Program-made: the position numbers and the translations under genes
The notes under the pieces: generated by a model
What the model saw: only the letters and a program-made list of their open reading frames with translations
Told to the model about the DNA's origin: nothing
The model's database searches: none
Shown here: positions 55,313-64,000 of the stretch, one piece after another
Layout of the letters: each line of letters begins with the position of its first letter
How positions within the stretch are numbered: the stretch's first letter is position 1
Assembly (NCBI RefSeq): GCF_019973775.1
Contig: NZ_AP025032.1
Coordinates: forward strand, 186,001 to 250,000
Direction of reading: 5' to 3'
Length of the DNA stretch: 64,000 bases
Source of the DNA: Aureimonas sp. SA4125
GTDB taxonomy: Bacteria > Pseudomonadota > Alphaproteobacteria > Rhizobiales > Rhizobiaceae

Positions 55313-56206
55313 TTACGGCACGATCAGCGTTCCCGCGCCGTGCTCCGTCAGGAGTTCGAGCAGGACGGCGTGGCGTGTCTTGCCGTTGAGGATGACGACG
55401 CCCTCGACGCCGCGGTCGAGCGCCTGGATGCAGGTCTCGACTTTCGGGATCATGCCGCCGGTGACCGTGCCGTCGCGGATGAGCGTCTTCGCCTCGGCGA
55501 CGGAGAGCTCGCGGATCAGGGTGCCGGTCTTGTCGAGGACGCCCGGCACGTCGGTGAGGAAGAGGAGACGCGAGGCCTGCAGCGCGCCGGCGATGGCGCC
55601 GGCAAAAGTGTCGGCATTGATGTTGTAGGTGTGGCCGTCGCGGCCGGGGGCGACGGGGGCCAGCACCGGGATCATTTCCGAGCGGGCGAGGAGGTCGAGG
55701 AGCGTCCGGTCGACCTCGACCGGCTCGCCGACGAAGCCGAGATCGAGAACCCGCTCGATGTTGCTGTCGGGATCCATCACGGTCTTCTTGGCCTTTTCGG
55801 CGAAGACCATGTTGCCGTCCTTGCCGCAGAGGCCGATCGCCCACTCGCCCTCGGCATTGATGAGGGCGACGATCTCCTTGTTGATCGAACCGGCCAATAC
55901 CATCTCGACGATCTCGACGGTGCGCTGGTCGGTGACGCGCAGGCCGTGCTCGAAACGCGACTCGATGCCCATCTTGGACAGCATCGCGCCGATCTGCGGG
56001 CCGCCGCCATGGACGACGATCGGGTTGATGCCGGACTGCTTCAGGAGCGCGATGTCGCGGGCGAACGTCTTGCCGAGGGCGACATTGCCCATGGCATGGC
56101 CGCCGTATTTCACCACCACCGTCTTGTTCTCGTAGGCCTGCATGAAGGGCAGGGCCTCGGCCAGAAGTGCCGCCTGCTGTTCGCCGTTGGTGGAATGGGC
56201 GTCCAT
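55313..56206 (-). CDS. argB: Acetylglutamate kinase
   Basis: A 297-residue amino acid kinase that phosphorylates N-acetylglutamate in arginine synthesis. The N-terminal motif is [12 protein letters not shown] and the substrate loop is [17 protein letters not shown]. The C-terminal [14 protein letters not shown] and [10 protein letters not shown] bind nucleotide and substrate. The ATG at 56206 begins the conserved protein; the frame is open further upstream without similarity. Confidence 0.96.
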   Translation of the reverse strand: MDAHSTNGEQQAALLAEALPFMQAYENKTVVVKYGGHAMGNVALGKTFARDIALLKQSGINPIVVHGGGPQIGAMLSKMGIESRFEHGLRVTDQRTVEIVEMVLAGSINKEIVALINAEGEWAIGLCGKDGNMVFAEKAKKTVMDPDSNIERVLDLGFVGEPVEVDRTLLDLLARSEMIPVLAPVAPGRDGHTYNINADTFAGAIAGALQASRLLFLTDVPGVLDKTGTLIRELSVAEAKTLIRDGTVTGGMIPKVETCIQALDRGVEGVVILNGKTRHAVLLELLTEHGAGTLIVP

Positions 56207-56425
56207 GGCGGTGTCCTCGATCTCGGGGTAAACGGTTTCGCGACGAGCCTTTAGCGGTATTCGCCGGGGGCGGCAATCGCGCATGCAGCGGGGAATCGGC
56301 CCGAACTGGCGCAAGCGTGATCGGACAAAGGCCCGATGTGCGATCCTGCCGATGGCGGGTGAACGCCGCGGGCGGCATGATCGGACGCGCTCGCGCGTGC
56401 CGACGAAACTGGATGGAGATCCCCC

Positions 56426-56995
56426 ATGCCTCGCTGTCCTCTTCCCGCTGCCAGCGCCTTACTTGCCGCGACGCTTGTCGCGGTCGCACCCGTCGCGGCC
56501 GACGAAGCGGGCTGGGCGGCACTGCAGGCCCCGGGAACCCATGCGCTGATCCGCCATGCAGCCGCGCCCGGTACGGGCGATCCCGCCGGCTTCCGGATCG
56601 GCGACTGCACGACGCAGCGCAATCTCGACGCGGCGGGCCGGGCGCAGGCGACGCGCATCGGCGCAGCCATTCGGGAACGGAGTGTCACAGTCGGCGCCGT
56701 CATCTCCAGCCAATGGTGCCGCGCCCGCGACACCGCCGACCTGCTCAACCTCGGGCCCGTCGAGACCGGGCCGTCGCTGAACTCCTTCTTCGACGATCGG
56801 GGCAAGGCCGATGCCGCGAGCCGCGAGACGATGCAGCACCTGTCGGCTCTCGGCGACCGCAAGGCCGTGCTCGTCACCCACCAGGTGAACATCACCGCGC
56901 TGACCGGAATCTATCCTTCATCGGGCGAGATCATCGTGGTCGCGCGCGGCTCCGACGGCGGCCTTGCCGTGCGTGGACGCATTCAGGCGGACTGA
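56426..56995 (+). CDS. Exported histidine phosphatase-superfamily protein
   Basis: A 189-residue protein with a signal peptide (residues 1-25, VAA-DE). The catalytic His44 is in [12 protein letters not shown] second conserved region is [14 protein letters not shown] and the C-terminal His is in [13 protein letters not shown]. The first motif is RHA rather than the canonical RHG, as in a subgroup of periplasmic members. The substrate is unknown. Confidence 0.86.
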   Translation: MPRCPLPAASALLAATLVAVAPVAADEAGWAALQAPGTHALIRHAAAPGTGDPAGFRIGDCTTQRNLDAAGRAQATRIGAAIRERSVTVGAVISSQWCRARDTADLLNLGPVETGPSLNSFFDDRGKADAASRETMQHLSALGDRKAVLVTHQVNITALTGIYPSSGEIIVVARGSDGGLAVRGRIQAD

Positions 56996-57035
56996 GGGAG
57001 GGGGACCGCGTCCATCGCCGTGGCAGCGCCGCCTG

Positions 57036-58241
57036 TCAGGCGGCAAGCGCCTGGACGTCCGCCAGCCGCGGACCAAAGTCGCCGGCCGGCAACACTGTGA
57101 CACGCTCGAGCCCGAGCCAATCGGCCATCGACCGGAGTTCGGCAAGAAGGCTTGCCGCCGTCTCCGGCGGGGCATGCGGTTCGGCATGGGCCGAGAGGAC
57201 GATCAGCGTGCCCGCCTTTCGGTCGGCCTTGAGATCGACCCGCGCGACCAGTCGGTCGCCGAGGAGGAAGGGCAGGACATAATAGCCGTGCACGCGCCTG
57301 TCCGCCGGCGTGTAGATCTCGATGCGATAGCGAAACCCGAACAGCCGCTCGGCCCGGGCGCGCTCGAACACCAGCGGATCGAAAGGCGACAAAAGCGCCT
57401 GCGCCGCGATCCGCCGCGGCCGGCGTGCCTCCGGGTCGAGGAAGGCCGGCTGCGACCAGCCCTCGACCGTCACCGGCAGAAGCGCGCCGGCTTCCACGAG
57501 ATCGGCGAGGAGCGGTGGCGTCTCGCTGGCGGAAAGGCGGAAATAGTCGCGCAGGTCCGCGGTGGTGGCGACGCCCAGCGCCTTGGCCGAGGCAAGCAGC
57601 AGCGCGCGCTGCGCGTCGGCGGGGGAGGGCGTCGGCAACGCCATGATCGCCGGCGGGATCACCCGCTCCGTCAGGTCGTAGACGCGGGCGAAACTGCGCC
57701 GTGTCGCCGTGGTGATGCGGCCGGACCAGAATAGGAATTCGAGCGCCCGCTTGGTGTCGCTCCAGCCCCACCAGCCGCCGGCGCCGCGTGGCGCCTCGAA
57801 ATCGCCGGAGGAGAGCGGTCCCTCCGCCGCGATCCGCTCCAGCACCGCTGCGATGGCCGGCGCCTGTTCGCGGCCAAAGATCGCAAGACCCTTGTAGATG
57901 CCCTCGCCCGCCGCCGCCCGCGCCATGCGCCAGCGCAGCAAGGGCTGGGTTTCGAGCGGCAGCAGCGACGCCTCGTGCGCCCAGTACTCGAACAGCTTTC
58001 GCGGCTTGCCCCAGGCCGCCCGCTCCAGCGCCTCCCGCGGATAAGGCCCGAGCCGCGAGAACAGCGGCATGTAGTGCGCCCGCGCCGACACGCTGACCGA
58101 ATCGATCTGCAGGAGCCCCAGCCGGTTGATCGCCCGGTTCATCCGCCGCCAGTCGGCGACCTCGGGCCGCGCCTCGCCGAACCCTTGCGCGGCCAGCGCG
58201 ATGCGCCGGGCCATGGCTGCGGAGATGTTTTCTGCTGTCAC
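57036..58241 (-). CDS. YcaQ-like winged-helix DNA glycosylase family protein
   Basis: A 401-residue protein of the HTH_42 (YcaQ/AlkZ-like) family; characterised members unhook interstrand DNA crosslinks and remove alkylated bases. The family QxD motif is seen in GLLQIDSVSVSARAHYMPLF. It also has FEYWAHEASLLP and the C-terminal FDPLVFERARAERLFGFRYR and VHGYYVLPFLLGDRLVARV. The start is GTG 58241; ATG 58214 is an alternative. Confidence 0.85.
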   Translation of the reverse strand: MTAENISAAMARRIALAAQGFGEARPEVADWRRMNRAINRLGLLQIDSVSVSARAHYMPLFSRLGPYPREALERAAWGKPRKLFEYWAHEASLLPLETQPLLRWRMARAAAGEGIYKGLAIFGREQAPAIAAVLERIAAEGPLSSGDFEAPRGAGGWWGWSDTKRALEFLFWSGRITTATRRSFARVYDLTERVIPPAIMALPTPSPADAQRALLLASAKALGVATTADLRDYFRLSASETPPLLADLVEAGALLPVTVEGWSQPAFLDPEARRPRRIAAQALLSPFDPLVFERARAERLFGFRYRIEIYTPADRRVHGYYVLPFLLGDRLVARVDLKADRKAGTLIVLSAHAEPHAPPETAASLLAELRSMADWLGLERVTVLPAGDFGPRLADVQALAA

Positions 58242-58363
58242 GCGGTCACGGCCCGAATCCTCTCCCTGATGCCAGCACCATGCGGCGACCCATCGAACGG
58301 ATCAAGAACGGCCGCGCCGATGGCGGGCCGCTTGCCGGCTTTTCCCCATCCCTGCAGAGACCG

Positions 58364-60268
58364 TCAGCCCCGCCCCAGCGCCCGCTCGATCTCGTCGAGC
58401 GCCCCGGCATCTTCGATGGTCGCGGGCAGGTCGAAGGCATCCCGGTCGACGATCTTCTTCATGGTGCCGCGCAGGATCTTTCCCGAGCGCGTCTTCGGCA
58501 GGCGGTCGACGACGATCACCCGGCGGAAGGCGGCGACCGGACCGATGCGCTCGCGCACGAGGGCGACGACTTCGTCCTGGATGGCTTCGGCGGAGAGGCG
58601 GTTGGAGTTCTTGAGGACGACGAAGCCGCAGGGAAGTTCGCCCTTCAGCTCGTCGCGCATGCCGATGACGGCGCATTCGGCGACGGCCGGATGGGTCGAG
58701 ACCGCCTCCTCCATCTCGCCCGTCGACAGCCGGTGCCCGGCGACGTTGATGACGTCGTCGGTGCGGCCCATGACGCAGAGGTAGCCGTCCTCGTCGATCA
58801 GGCCGGCGTCGGCGGTGGCGTAGTATCCGGGGAAGGTTTCGAGATAGGCCGCGCGGAAGCGATCGTCAGCGTTCCAGAGCGTCGGCAGTGCGCCGGGCGG
58901 CAGCGGCAGCCGGATGGCGATCGCGCCCATCGCGCCCCGCCCGAGCGGGATGCCGTCCTCGTCGAGGATCTGGATGTCGTAACCCGGCACCGCGACGCCG
59001 GGGCTGCCGTATTTCACGGGGAGAAGACCGAGGCCGGCCGGGTTGATGGCGATCGGCCAGCCGCTCTCGGTCTGCCACCAGTGGTCGATCACCGGCACGC
59101 CGAGGGCCCGCTCCGCCCAGCGGATGGTCTCGGTGTCGGCCCGCTCGCCGGCGAGAAACAGCGTGCGGAAGGCCGAGAGGTCGTGGCGCCCGGGCAGTTC
59201 GCCCTCGGGGTCCTCCTTGCGGATGCCACGGATCGCCGTCGGGGCGGTGAAGAGAGCCGCCACCTTGTGCTCGGCGATCAGCCGCCAGAATGTGCCGGCA
59301 TCGGGCGTGCCGATCGGCTTGCCCTCGAAGAGCACGGCCGTGCATCCCTTCAGGAGCGGGCCGTAGACGATGTAGGAGTGGCCGACCACCCAGCCGACGT
59401 CCGAGGCCGCCCACCAGACCTCGCCGGCGCTCACGCCGAACAGCGCCTCCATCGACCAGAACAGCGCGACCATGTGGCCGCCATTGTCGCGCACGACGCC
59501 CTTGGGCTGGCCTGTCGTGCCGGAGGTATAGAGGATGTAGAGCGGATCGGTCGCCTTCACGGGCGTGCAGGGTACCGCACGCCCGGCCGCGATCTCGGCC
59601 ATCGCCTTGTCGCGCAGTGCCGCCCAGTCGTGGTCGCGGCCCTCGGTCATGGCCGCCTCAAGCTGCGGCCGCTGCAGGATGATCGTCGCCTCCGGCTTGT
59701 GGCTAGCCAGCTCGATCGCCTTGTCGAGCAGCGGCTTGTAGGCGACGGTACGTCCCGGCTCGATGCCGCAGGAAGCCGATAGCACCGCCTTCGGCCGGCA
59801 GTCGTCGATGCGGGTGGCCAATTCGCGCGCGGCAAAGCCGCCGAAGACGACCGAATGGACGGCGCCGAGCCGCGCGCAGGCGAGCATGGCGATGGCGGCT
59901 TCGGGCACCATCGGCATGTAGATGATGACGCGGTCGCCCTTCTCGACGCCGAGATCCCCAAGGCTCGATGCCAGCGCCATGACCTCGCCGAGAAGCTCGC
60001 GGTAGCTCAGCCTGCGCTGGGTGCCGGTGACGGGCGAATCGTGGATGATCGCGGTCTGGTCGCCGCGTCCCGACGCCACGTGCCGGTCGAGGGCGTTGAA
60101 GCAGGTGTTGCAACTGGCGTCCGGAAACCAGCGGCCGTAGACGCCCGCATCCGCGTCGAAGGCTTTCGTCGGCGCATCGAGCCAGTCGATCGCCTTCGCC
60201 TGCGCCAGCCAGAAGCCTTCGGGATCGGCCTGCCACTCGGCATAGACGGCGTGGTAGCGGCTTTCCAT
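58364..60268 (-). CDS. prpE: Propionyl-CoA synthetase
   Basis: A 634-residue AMP-forming acyl-CoA synthetase closest to PrpE, making propionyl-CoA from propionate. The P-loop is YILYTSGTTGQPKGVVRDNG. The substrate-binding segment is VIDHWWQTESGWPIA. The C-terminal domain carries the acetylatable lysine in PKTRSGKILRGTMKK. The N-terminus YHAVYAEWQADPEGFWLAQA is typical of PrpE rather than acetyl-CoA synthetase. No other prp gene is in the window. Confidence 0.93.
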   Translation of the reverse strand: MESRYHAVYAEWQADPEGFWLAQAKAIDWLDAPTKAFDADAGVYGRWFPDASCNTCFNALDRHVASGRGDQTAIIHDSPVTGTQRRLSYRELLGEVMALASSLGDLGVEKGDRVIIYMPMVPEAAIAMLACARLGAVHSVVFGGFAARELATRIDDCRPKAVLSASCGIEPGRTVAYKPLLDKAIELASHKPEATIILQRPQLEAAMTEGRDHDWAALRDKAMAEIAAGRAVPCTPVKATDPLYILYTSGTTGQPKGVVRDNGGHMVALFWSMEALFGVSAGEVWWAASDVGWVVGHSYIVYGPLLKGCTAVLFEGKPIGTPDAGTFWRLIAEHKVAALFTAPTAIRGIRKEDPEGELPGRHDLSAFRTLFLAGERADTETIRWAERALGVPVIDHWWQTESGWPIAINPAGLGLLPVKYGSPGVAVPGYDIQILDEDGIPLGRGAMGAIAIRLPLPPGALPTLWNADDRFRAAYLETFPGYYATADAGLIDEDGYLCVMGRTDDVINVAGHRLSTGEMEEAVSTHPAVAECAVIGMRDELKGELPCGFVVLKNSNRLSAEAIQDEVVALVRERIGPVAAFRRVIVVDRLPKTRSGKILRGTMKKIVDRDAFDLPATIEDAGALDEIERALGRG

Positions 60269-60628
60269 GATGTCCCTCCCGACGGTCGCGGCCCCGGCCT
60301 CCCCACCGGTGGGACGCCCGGCGCCTGCGGCCGGTGCGTCCCTCGCGCGAACTTACGGGGGCCAATCTATTCGGCGGCGCCGGTCAAGGGAATGGCCTCT
60401 GGGCCGTGTCGTGCCACCGCTGGCTCGGGCTCGATGCGCCGGGATCACAGCGGCATTGCCCGTGTGCTGGTGGCCGATCAGGGCGTCTCGCCGTCAAAAG
60501 CAGTTACAAGAGCTTGACGGGAATCATTTTCCCGCGACCAGAGATTCGTCCCGGGCTTTTTCGGCGCGCGATTGCCCGCAGAAATGGCTTGCCGTTCAAT
60601 TGTCCTTGGTTTCCGCCGGGGGACGGAC
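60269..60628 (+). other. Intergenic region between prpE and the beta-barrel gene
   Basis: 360 bases between divergent genes, so it should hold both promoters. A small hairpin (CGGGAA/TTCCCG at 60518-60534) follows a TTGACG. No convincing gene or complete promoter was identified. Confidence 0.4.
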
Positions 60629-61423
60629 ATGGTCTGCAAGGGGGTGTCGCTTGTGCTCGCCATGCTGGTAGCGGCGATGCTGCCGGCAAAGGCCGTGGCC
60701 GGTGCCTGGACCCTGCCTGAAGGCTTTGGCCAGGTGATCGTCAGCGGCTACTGGGGCGAGGCGATGGAGGCTTACGGCAGCGACGGCGAGGCCGAAGCGA
60801 TCCCGCTCTTCCAGAAGGCCGAGATCAACCTTTACGCCGAATACGGCGTGACGGACCGGCTGACCGCCATCCTGCGCAGCGAGGCCAAGACCTATGCCAG
60901 CGAGGAGGCGCCCTCCCTCGATGCCGCGCGCTTCGGACTTACGGGCGGCGGCGCCCGGCTCCTCGTCTGGGAGGGGGAAAGCGTCGTTCTCTCGGCCGAG
61001 ATCGTCGGGCGTGTCGCGACGCCCTTCGATCGACGCGCCCGGGCCGAGGAGCGGGGCGGCGAGGTCGATCTTCGGCTGATGGCCGGCCAGAATTTCCAGA
61101 TCGGCAGCTGGTCCGCCTATGCCGACATCCAGGGCGCCTACCGGATCGGCATCGAGGGTCGCGCGGACGCCTTCGTCATGGACCTTTCGCTCGGAGTCCG
61201 GCCGCAGCCGCGGCTGCTTCTCCTGGCGCAAAGCTTCAACGCGCTGGCGCTTTCGCGGGAAGGCGCACCCGTCGCCGAGCCGACCGAGCACAAGCTGCAA
61301 CTGAGCGCCGTCTACGACATCAGCCCGCGCCTGTCGCTGCAGGCCGGCGGCGTCGCCACCGTGGCCGGTCGCGACGCGCTTCGGGAAACGGCCCTCCTGA
61401 CCGCCGTCTGGCTGCGCTTCTGA
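60629..61423 (+). CDS. Putative outer-membrane beta-barrel protein, function unknown
   Basis: A 264-residue exported protein with a signal peptide (about residues 1-25, AVAGAW). The mature part shows alternating hydrophobic strands and ends in the aromatic VWLRF, the usual C-terminal signal of outer-membrane barrels. Segments include AEINLYAEYGVTDRLTAILR and LQLSAVYDISPRLSLQAGGV, the turn-strand pattern expected of a barrel. ATG at 60629 has GGGGGAC just upstream. No specific family is recognised. Confidence 0.7.
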   Translation: MVCKGVSLVLAMLVAAMLPAKAVAGAWTLPEGFGQVIVSGYWGEAMEAYGSDGEAEAIPLFQKAEINLYAEYGVTDRLTAILRSEAKTYASEEAPSLDAARFGLTGGGARLLVWEGESVVLSAEIVGRVATPFDRRARAEERGGEVDLRLMAGQNFQIGSWSAYADIQGAYRIGIEGRADAFVMDLSLGVRPQPRLLLLAQSFNALALSREGAPVAEPTEHKLQLSAVYDISPRLSLQAGGVATVAGRDALRETALLTAVWLRF

Positions 61424-61553
61424 TCGCAGCCGGCTAGCGGAAAGCGGGGCCGCCGTGCGGATCGCGGTGTGCGTGCCGAACTCGATGGCGAATGCCGCGC
61501 CGACCGGCGATCGGGCCTGTCGAGGGGTCTGCTGCTGCCGGACGCCGCAGCGT

Positions 61554-61982
61554 TCAGAAGAAGATGTCCGCGTCGCCACTGTCCTGGCGCTCTTCCTCCG
61601 CCGGCACGTCCTTGAGGCGGTCGCGCAGGTCGCTGAGGCTGATCAGCGAGAGTGCCTGCGCGTCGTCCAGCACCATCTCCTCGGGAGCGGCCATGGCAAG
61701 ACAGCCGGTGTAGTCCGAAAGGTTCGCCAGGATCTGCTGCATCAGATCGATGCCCTGGGTCGCCTTGACGTAGTCGGCATTGGCCAGATTGCTCGTGCCA
61801 TCGTCGGCGAAGGCGAGGTGATGGAACTCGTCGGCGGCGTCCGCGAGTGCGTGCAGCTCGTAGGAAAGGCGCGTCAGGATGGCATTCACGGTGGGGCTGG
61901 ACATCGGCGCTTCCGGGAGGCGAGTCGGTTCGGCGAGATCGTAGGACGGATCTGCGGCAAGGGATCTGAGGGAGTTGGACAT
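61554..61982 (-). CDS. CheT-like chemotaxis protein
   Basis: A 142-residue acidic, mainly helical protein, last gene of the chemotaxis operon, where cheT lies in Sinorhizobium. Its start overlaps the cheD stop (TGATG at 61980-61984). A central helix contains ATQGIDLMQQILANLSDYT. Asp79 and Gln83 fit DxxxQ, the catalytic motif of CheZ phosphatases (DLTGQ in E. coli). It ends in an acidic tail with a terminal FF, where partner-binding peptides often lie. A CheY-phosphatase role is a hypothesis. Confidence 0.65.
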   Translation of the reverse strand: MSNSLRSLAADPSYDLAEPTRLPEAPMSSPTVNAILTRLSYELHALADAADEFHHLAFADDGTSNLANADYVKATQGIDLMQQILANLSDYTGCLAMAAPEEMVLDDAQALSLISLSDLRDRLKDVPAEEERQDSGDADIFF

Positions 61983-62512
61983 CAAAAAAGCTCCAGATCG
62001 CCGACGGATTTCTGCTGGCGGGCGGGGGGAGGGGGCGGCAATACCGCCGACTTGTCGAGGAAGACCTGCCGGGCACGGCCGGAATGCGGCCAGTACTCGA
62101 TCCGCCTTCCCTTGTCGCCGCCGACATCGCCCCGCGCTTCCTGGATGCCTTCGTTGCGCAGGAAGTTCCGCGCGAAGGCAGCGTTCTTCGCGCCGATATC
62201 GGAGAGGCCCTGGACGGTGCGTGCGCCTCCAAAGAGCTTCGCCTCGATCCGCTCGCGGCGGGCGCCGTTCTTCAAGAGACCGTTGATCAGAAGCTCCATC
62301 AGATAGAGCCCGTAGCTCTCGGCCCGGCTTTGTCCTTCGCCGCCGCCGGGCAGCAGGAAGTGGTTCATGCCGCCGACCCCCGCGACAGGGTCGCGCATGC
62401 AGGCGGCGACACAGGAGCCGAGGAGGGTGGTCAGGACGAGATCCTCGCCCGTGCCCCACTTGGCTTCGCCCTGGATGATGTTGAGGCGCCGACGCGCGAT
62501 CGTTTCGCTCAT
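61982..62512 (-). CDS. cheD: Chemoreceptor glutamine deamidase CheD
   Basis: A 176-residue CheD that deamidates glutamines on chemoreceptors. The catalytic Cys34 is in [10 protein letters not shown] and the His in [10 protein letters not shown]. The conserved KLFGGA and [13 protein letters not shown] follow. The C-terminus carries a proline run ([10 protein letters not shown]). It begins two bases after cheY and overlaps the CheT-like gene. Confidence 0.95.
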   Translation of the reverse strand: MSETIARRRLNIIQGEAKWGTGEDLVLTTLLGSCVAACMRDPVAGVGGMNHFLLPGGGEGQSRAESYGLYLMELLINGLLKNGARRERIEAKLFGGARTVQGLSDIGAKNAAFARNFLRNEGIQEARGDVGGDKGRRIEYWPHSGRARQVFLDKSAVLPPPPPARQQKSVGDLELF

Positions 62513-62514
62513 GA

Positions 62515-62904
62515 CTATTGCAGCTTTCCGACGACGGCTTCGATGGTCTTTTGCAGGACCGGGACGGAGACGGGTTTGACGAGGAAGTTGTTGACGCCGA
62601 GGGCGGCGGCTTTCTGGACCAGCTCGCGGTCGCCGCGGCCGGTGAGGATGATGAAGGGGGTCTTCTTGGTCGGCGGATAGGAGCGCACCGCCTTCAGGAG
62701 CTGCAGCCCGTCGAGCTTGGGCATGTTGAAGTCGGAGATGATGATGTGGCTCGGCGCGCTCATCAGCATTTTCAACGCCTCCTCGCCGTCGACGGCCATC
62801 GTGATCTGCGAAATCCCCAGCTGGTCGAGCGCATCGCGGATCAGCATCCGACTCGTGCGCTGATCGTCGACGATCAGGACTTTCAGTTGCGACTTGAAGG
62901 CCAT
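62515..62904 (-). CDS. cheY: Chemotaxis response regulator CheY
   Basis: A 129-residue single-domain receiver. The phospho-acceptor is Asp58 ([13 protein letters not shown]). The acidic pair is Asp13-Asp14 (VDDQ), the switch Thr is in IILTGRGD and the Lys is Lys110 (NNFLVKP). From its position after cheB it corresponds to rhizobial CheY2, which binds the flagellar motor. GAAGG precedes the ATG at 62904. Confidence 0.94.
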   Translation of the reverse strand: MAFKSQLKVLIVDDQRTSRMLIRDALDQLGISQITMAVDGEEALKMLMSAPSHIIISDFNMPKLDGLQLLKAVRSYPPTKKTPFIILTGRGDRELVQKAAALGVNNFLVKPVSVPVLQKTIEAVVGKLQ

Positions 62905-63263
62905 ACCTTCGTTCCTTCTCATATTCTCGAAGACCGGTTGCAGAGAGCAACCGGCCATATGCGGGGGTGCGCCAGTTCGCGGCGGACAGCGCTCACAGCC
63001 TCCCGTGACGTAATGGACCTGCCTTGCCCTCGCTGCTCGAAGGCGGCTGGCTTAACTAATCCGCGCTATTCAACACGAACTGGATTAACAAAATGTCTGC
63101 CATCGGCCTGGGAATTTTGCTATTACAGTATGTCGACAGTGGATCTGGCGTCAGCTGTAGAATACTAGTTTGTTCTAGTGAGAAATGAGCAGTGCAGATT
63201 CAGTCTTCTTGCAAAGACCACGTTCGGTTATCCGGTGGTGGCGCGGATGGGCACGGCCTGACG
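62905..63263 (-). other. Intergenic region between cheB and cheY
   Basis: About 360 bases, less GC-rich than the surroundings, with no gene I can support. In many rhizobia cheB and cheY are nearly contiguous, so the gap may hold a separate promoter for cheY-cheD-cheT or the remains of lost sequence. No convincing promoter motif was identified. Confidence 0.4.
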
Positions 63264-64000
63264 TCATGAAAAAATTTCGCGGGTGATGCCGTGGATCGGC
63301 ACGCGCCGTTCCGCGCCGCCGAGTTCGTAGGCGACGCGCGGCATTCCGTAGACGAGGGAGGTCGCCTCGTCCTGGGCCATGGTCCTCGCGCCCTTCTCCC
63401 GCATTTCCAAGAGGCCCTGTGCCCCGTCCCGCCCCATGCCGGTGAGGATGGCGCCGGTCATGCGACCCGTGAAGTTCTGGGCAAGCGAGGAGAACAGCAT
63501 GTCGACCGATGGTCGGTGGCCGTTGACCGGATCTTCCTGCGTGAGCTTCAGCCGCAGGCCTGCCTTGGTCGCGAGCGACATGTGCTGGGCGCCGGGCGCG
63601 ATGTAGACCGTGCCGCGCTGGATCTCGACGCCGTTCTGGCCCTCGACCACCCTTGCCTTGCAGATCTTGTTGAGCCGCGCCGAGAACGACGACGTGAAGG
63701 CCGCGGGCAGATGCTGGACGATGAGGGTCGGCGGACAATCGGCGGGAAAGTCCGACAGGACCGTCATCAGCGCCTCGACGCCACCGGTGGAAGAGCCGAT
63801 GCCGATGACGTCTGGCCAATTCGCGTTGCGAACGAGCGCCGCGCCGTTCGCCGTGGGCTGGGCCACTGCCGTCTGGCGCCGTCCGGATGCCATTCCGGCC
63901 TTGGCCTTGGCGGCTTCCTTGACCAGAGCGGGCAGGTGGTCAAGCGTATTGCCGGTGAGGCCACCCGGCTTGGAGACGCAGTCGAAGGCACCGGTCTCCA
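63264..64000 (-). CDS. cheB: Protein-glutamate methylesterase CheB (5' end beyond window)
   Basis: CheB removes methyl groups from chemoreceptors when phosphorylated by CheA. The window edge cuts the receiver domain, whose last segment GAFDCVSKPGG is visible near 63950. The methylesterase domain then shows the catalytic Ser in IGIGSSTGGVEAL, His in VQHLPAAFTSSF and Asp in LTGMGRDGAQGL. About 245 codons are seen and the stop is intact. Confidence 0.94.
   Translation of the reverse strand, partial: ETGAFDCVSKPGGLTGNTLDHLPALVKEAAKAKAGMASGRRQTAVAQPTANGAALVRNANWPDVIGIGSSTGGVEALMTVLSDFPADCPPTLIVQHLPAAFTSSFSARLNKICKARVVEGQNGVEIQRGTVYIAPGAQHMSLATKAGLRLKLTQEDPVNGHRPSVDMLFSSLAQNFTGRMTGAILTGMGRDGAQGLLEMREKGARTMAQDEATSLVYGMPRVAYELGGAERRVPIHGITREIFS

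Noticed and set aside
1..64000. CRISPR arrays, tRNA or rRNA genes, prophage
   Set aside because: No regularly spaced repeats, no tRNA T-loop and acceptor pairing, no rRNA sequence and no phage structural genes were seen on either strand.

Overview
The window is a GC-rich bacterial chromosome segment. The gene content points to an alphaproteobacterium of the Hyphomicrobiales (Rhizobiales). The pointers are a rhizobial-type Tad/Cpa pilus cluster, the cheB-cheY-cheD-cheT order, the def-fmt-truA / dapE-dapD / HAD-argB neighbourhood, a CycM-like anchored cytochrome c, and a palindromic intergenic repeat of rhizobial type. The genus cannot be fixed from sequence reading alone; an Aurantimonadaceae-like organism is a guess. 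Coding density is high, many neighbours overlap by 1-8 nt, and TTG/GTG starts with good Shine-Dalgarno sequences occur several times. I saw no tRNA, rRNA, CRISPR array or prophage; one structural RNA (SRP RNA) is present.

Layout. 1-3.4 kb: nucleoside salvage (3' end of deoA, upp, deoB) with a membrane-anchored retropepsin-like protease. 3.5-16 kb: a Tad (tight adherence) pilus locus. On the minus strand are two TadE-like pseudopilins and a stand-alone secretin N-domain protein; on the plus strand are flp1, cpaA, flp2, cpaB, cpaC, cpaD, cpaE, cpaF, tadB and tadC; tadD converges from the far side. 16-20.6 kb: M17 aminopeptidase, MarR regulator and NlpC/P60 peptidase, then a hydroxyacid dehydrogenase and a NUDIX hydrolase. 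20.6-30.4 kb: a Yej-type peptide ABC importer (two solute-binding proteins, two permeases, double ATPase). A PIN-domain toxin/antitoxin pair and a cation-diffusion-facilitator gene sit between the permease and ATPase genes.

30.6-35.2 kb: a membrane-anchored two-domain cytochrome c, kdsB, pheA, nudC and a HIT protein. 35.2-42.9 kb: SRP RNA, dnaX-ybaB-recR, an MltB-like transglycosylase, a trypsin-like protease and rmuC. 43-56 kb: def, fmt, a small antiparallel gene overlapping fmt, truA, an MFS exporter, an IS5-like element inside a YIP1-like membrane gene, dapE, an SLT lipoprotein, dapD, a LOG protein, a small acidic protein, a HAD nucleotidase and argB. 56-61.4 kb: a histidine phosphatase, a YcaQ-like glycosylase, prpE and a putative outer-membrane beta-barrel. 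61.5-64 kb: the end of a chemotaxis operon (cheB, cheY, cheD, cheT-like) read towards lower coordinates, with cheB cut by the window edge.

The clearest evolutionary event is the insertion at 46984-48555. It has 13-bp inverted ends and a 7-bp target duplication, and its in-silico excision restores the reading frame of the interrupted gene exactly. Other points worth following are the cytochrome with a very long Ala/Pro linker, the toxin-antitoxin/CDF insertion in the yej operon, the fmt-antisense small gene that seems to have lost its stop, and a CheZ-like DxxxQ motif in the CheT-like protein.
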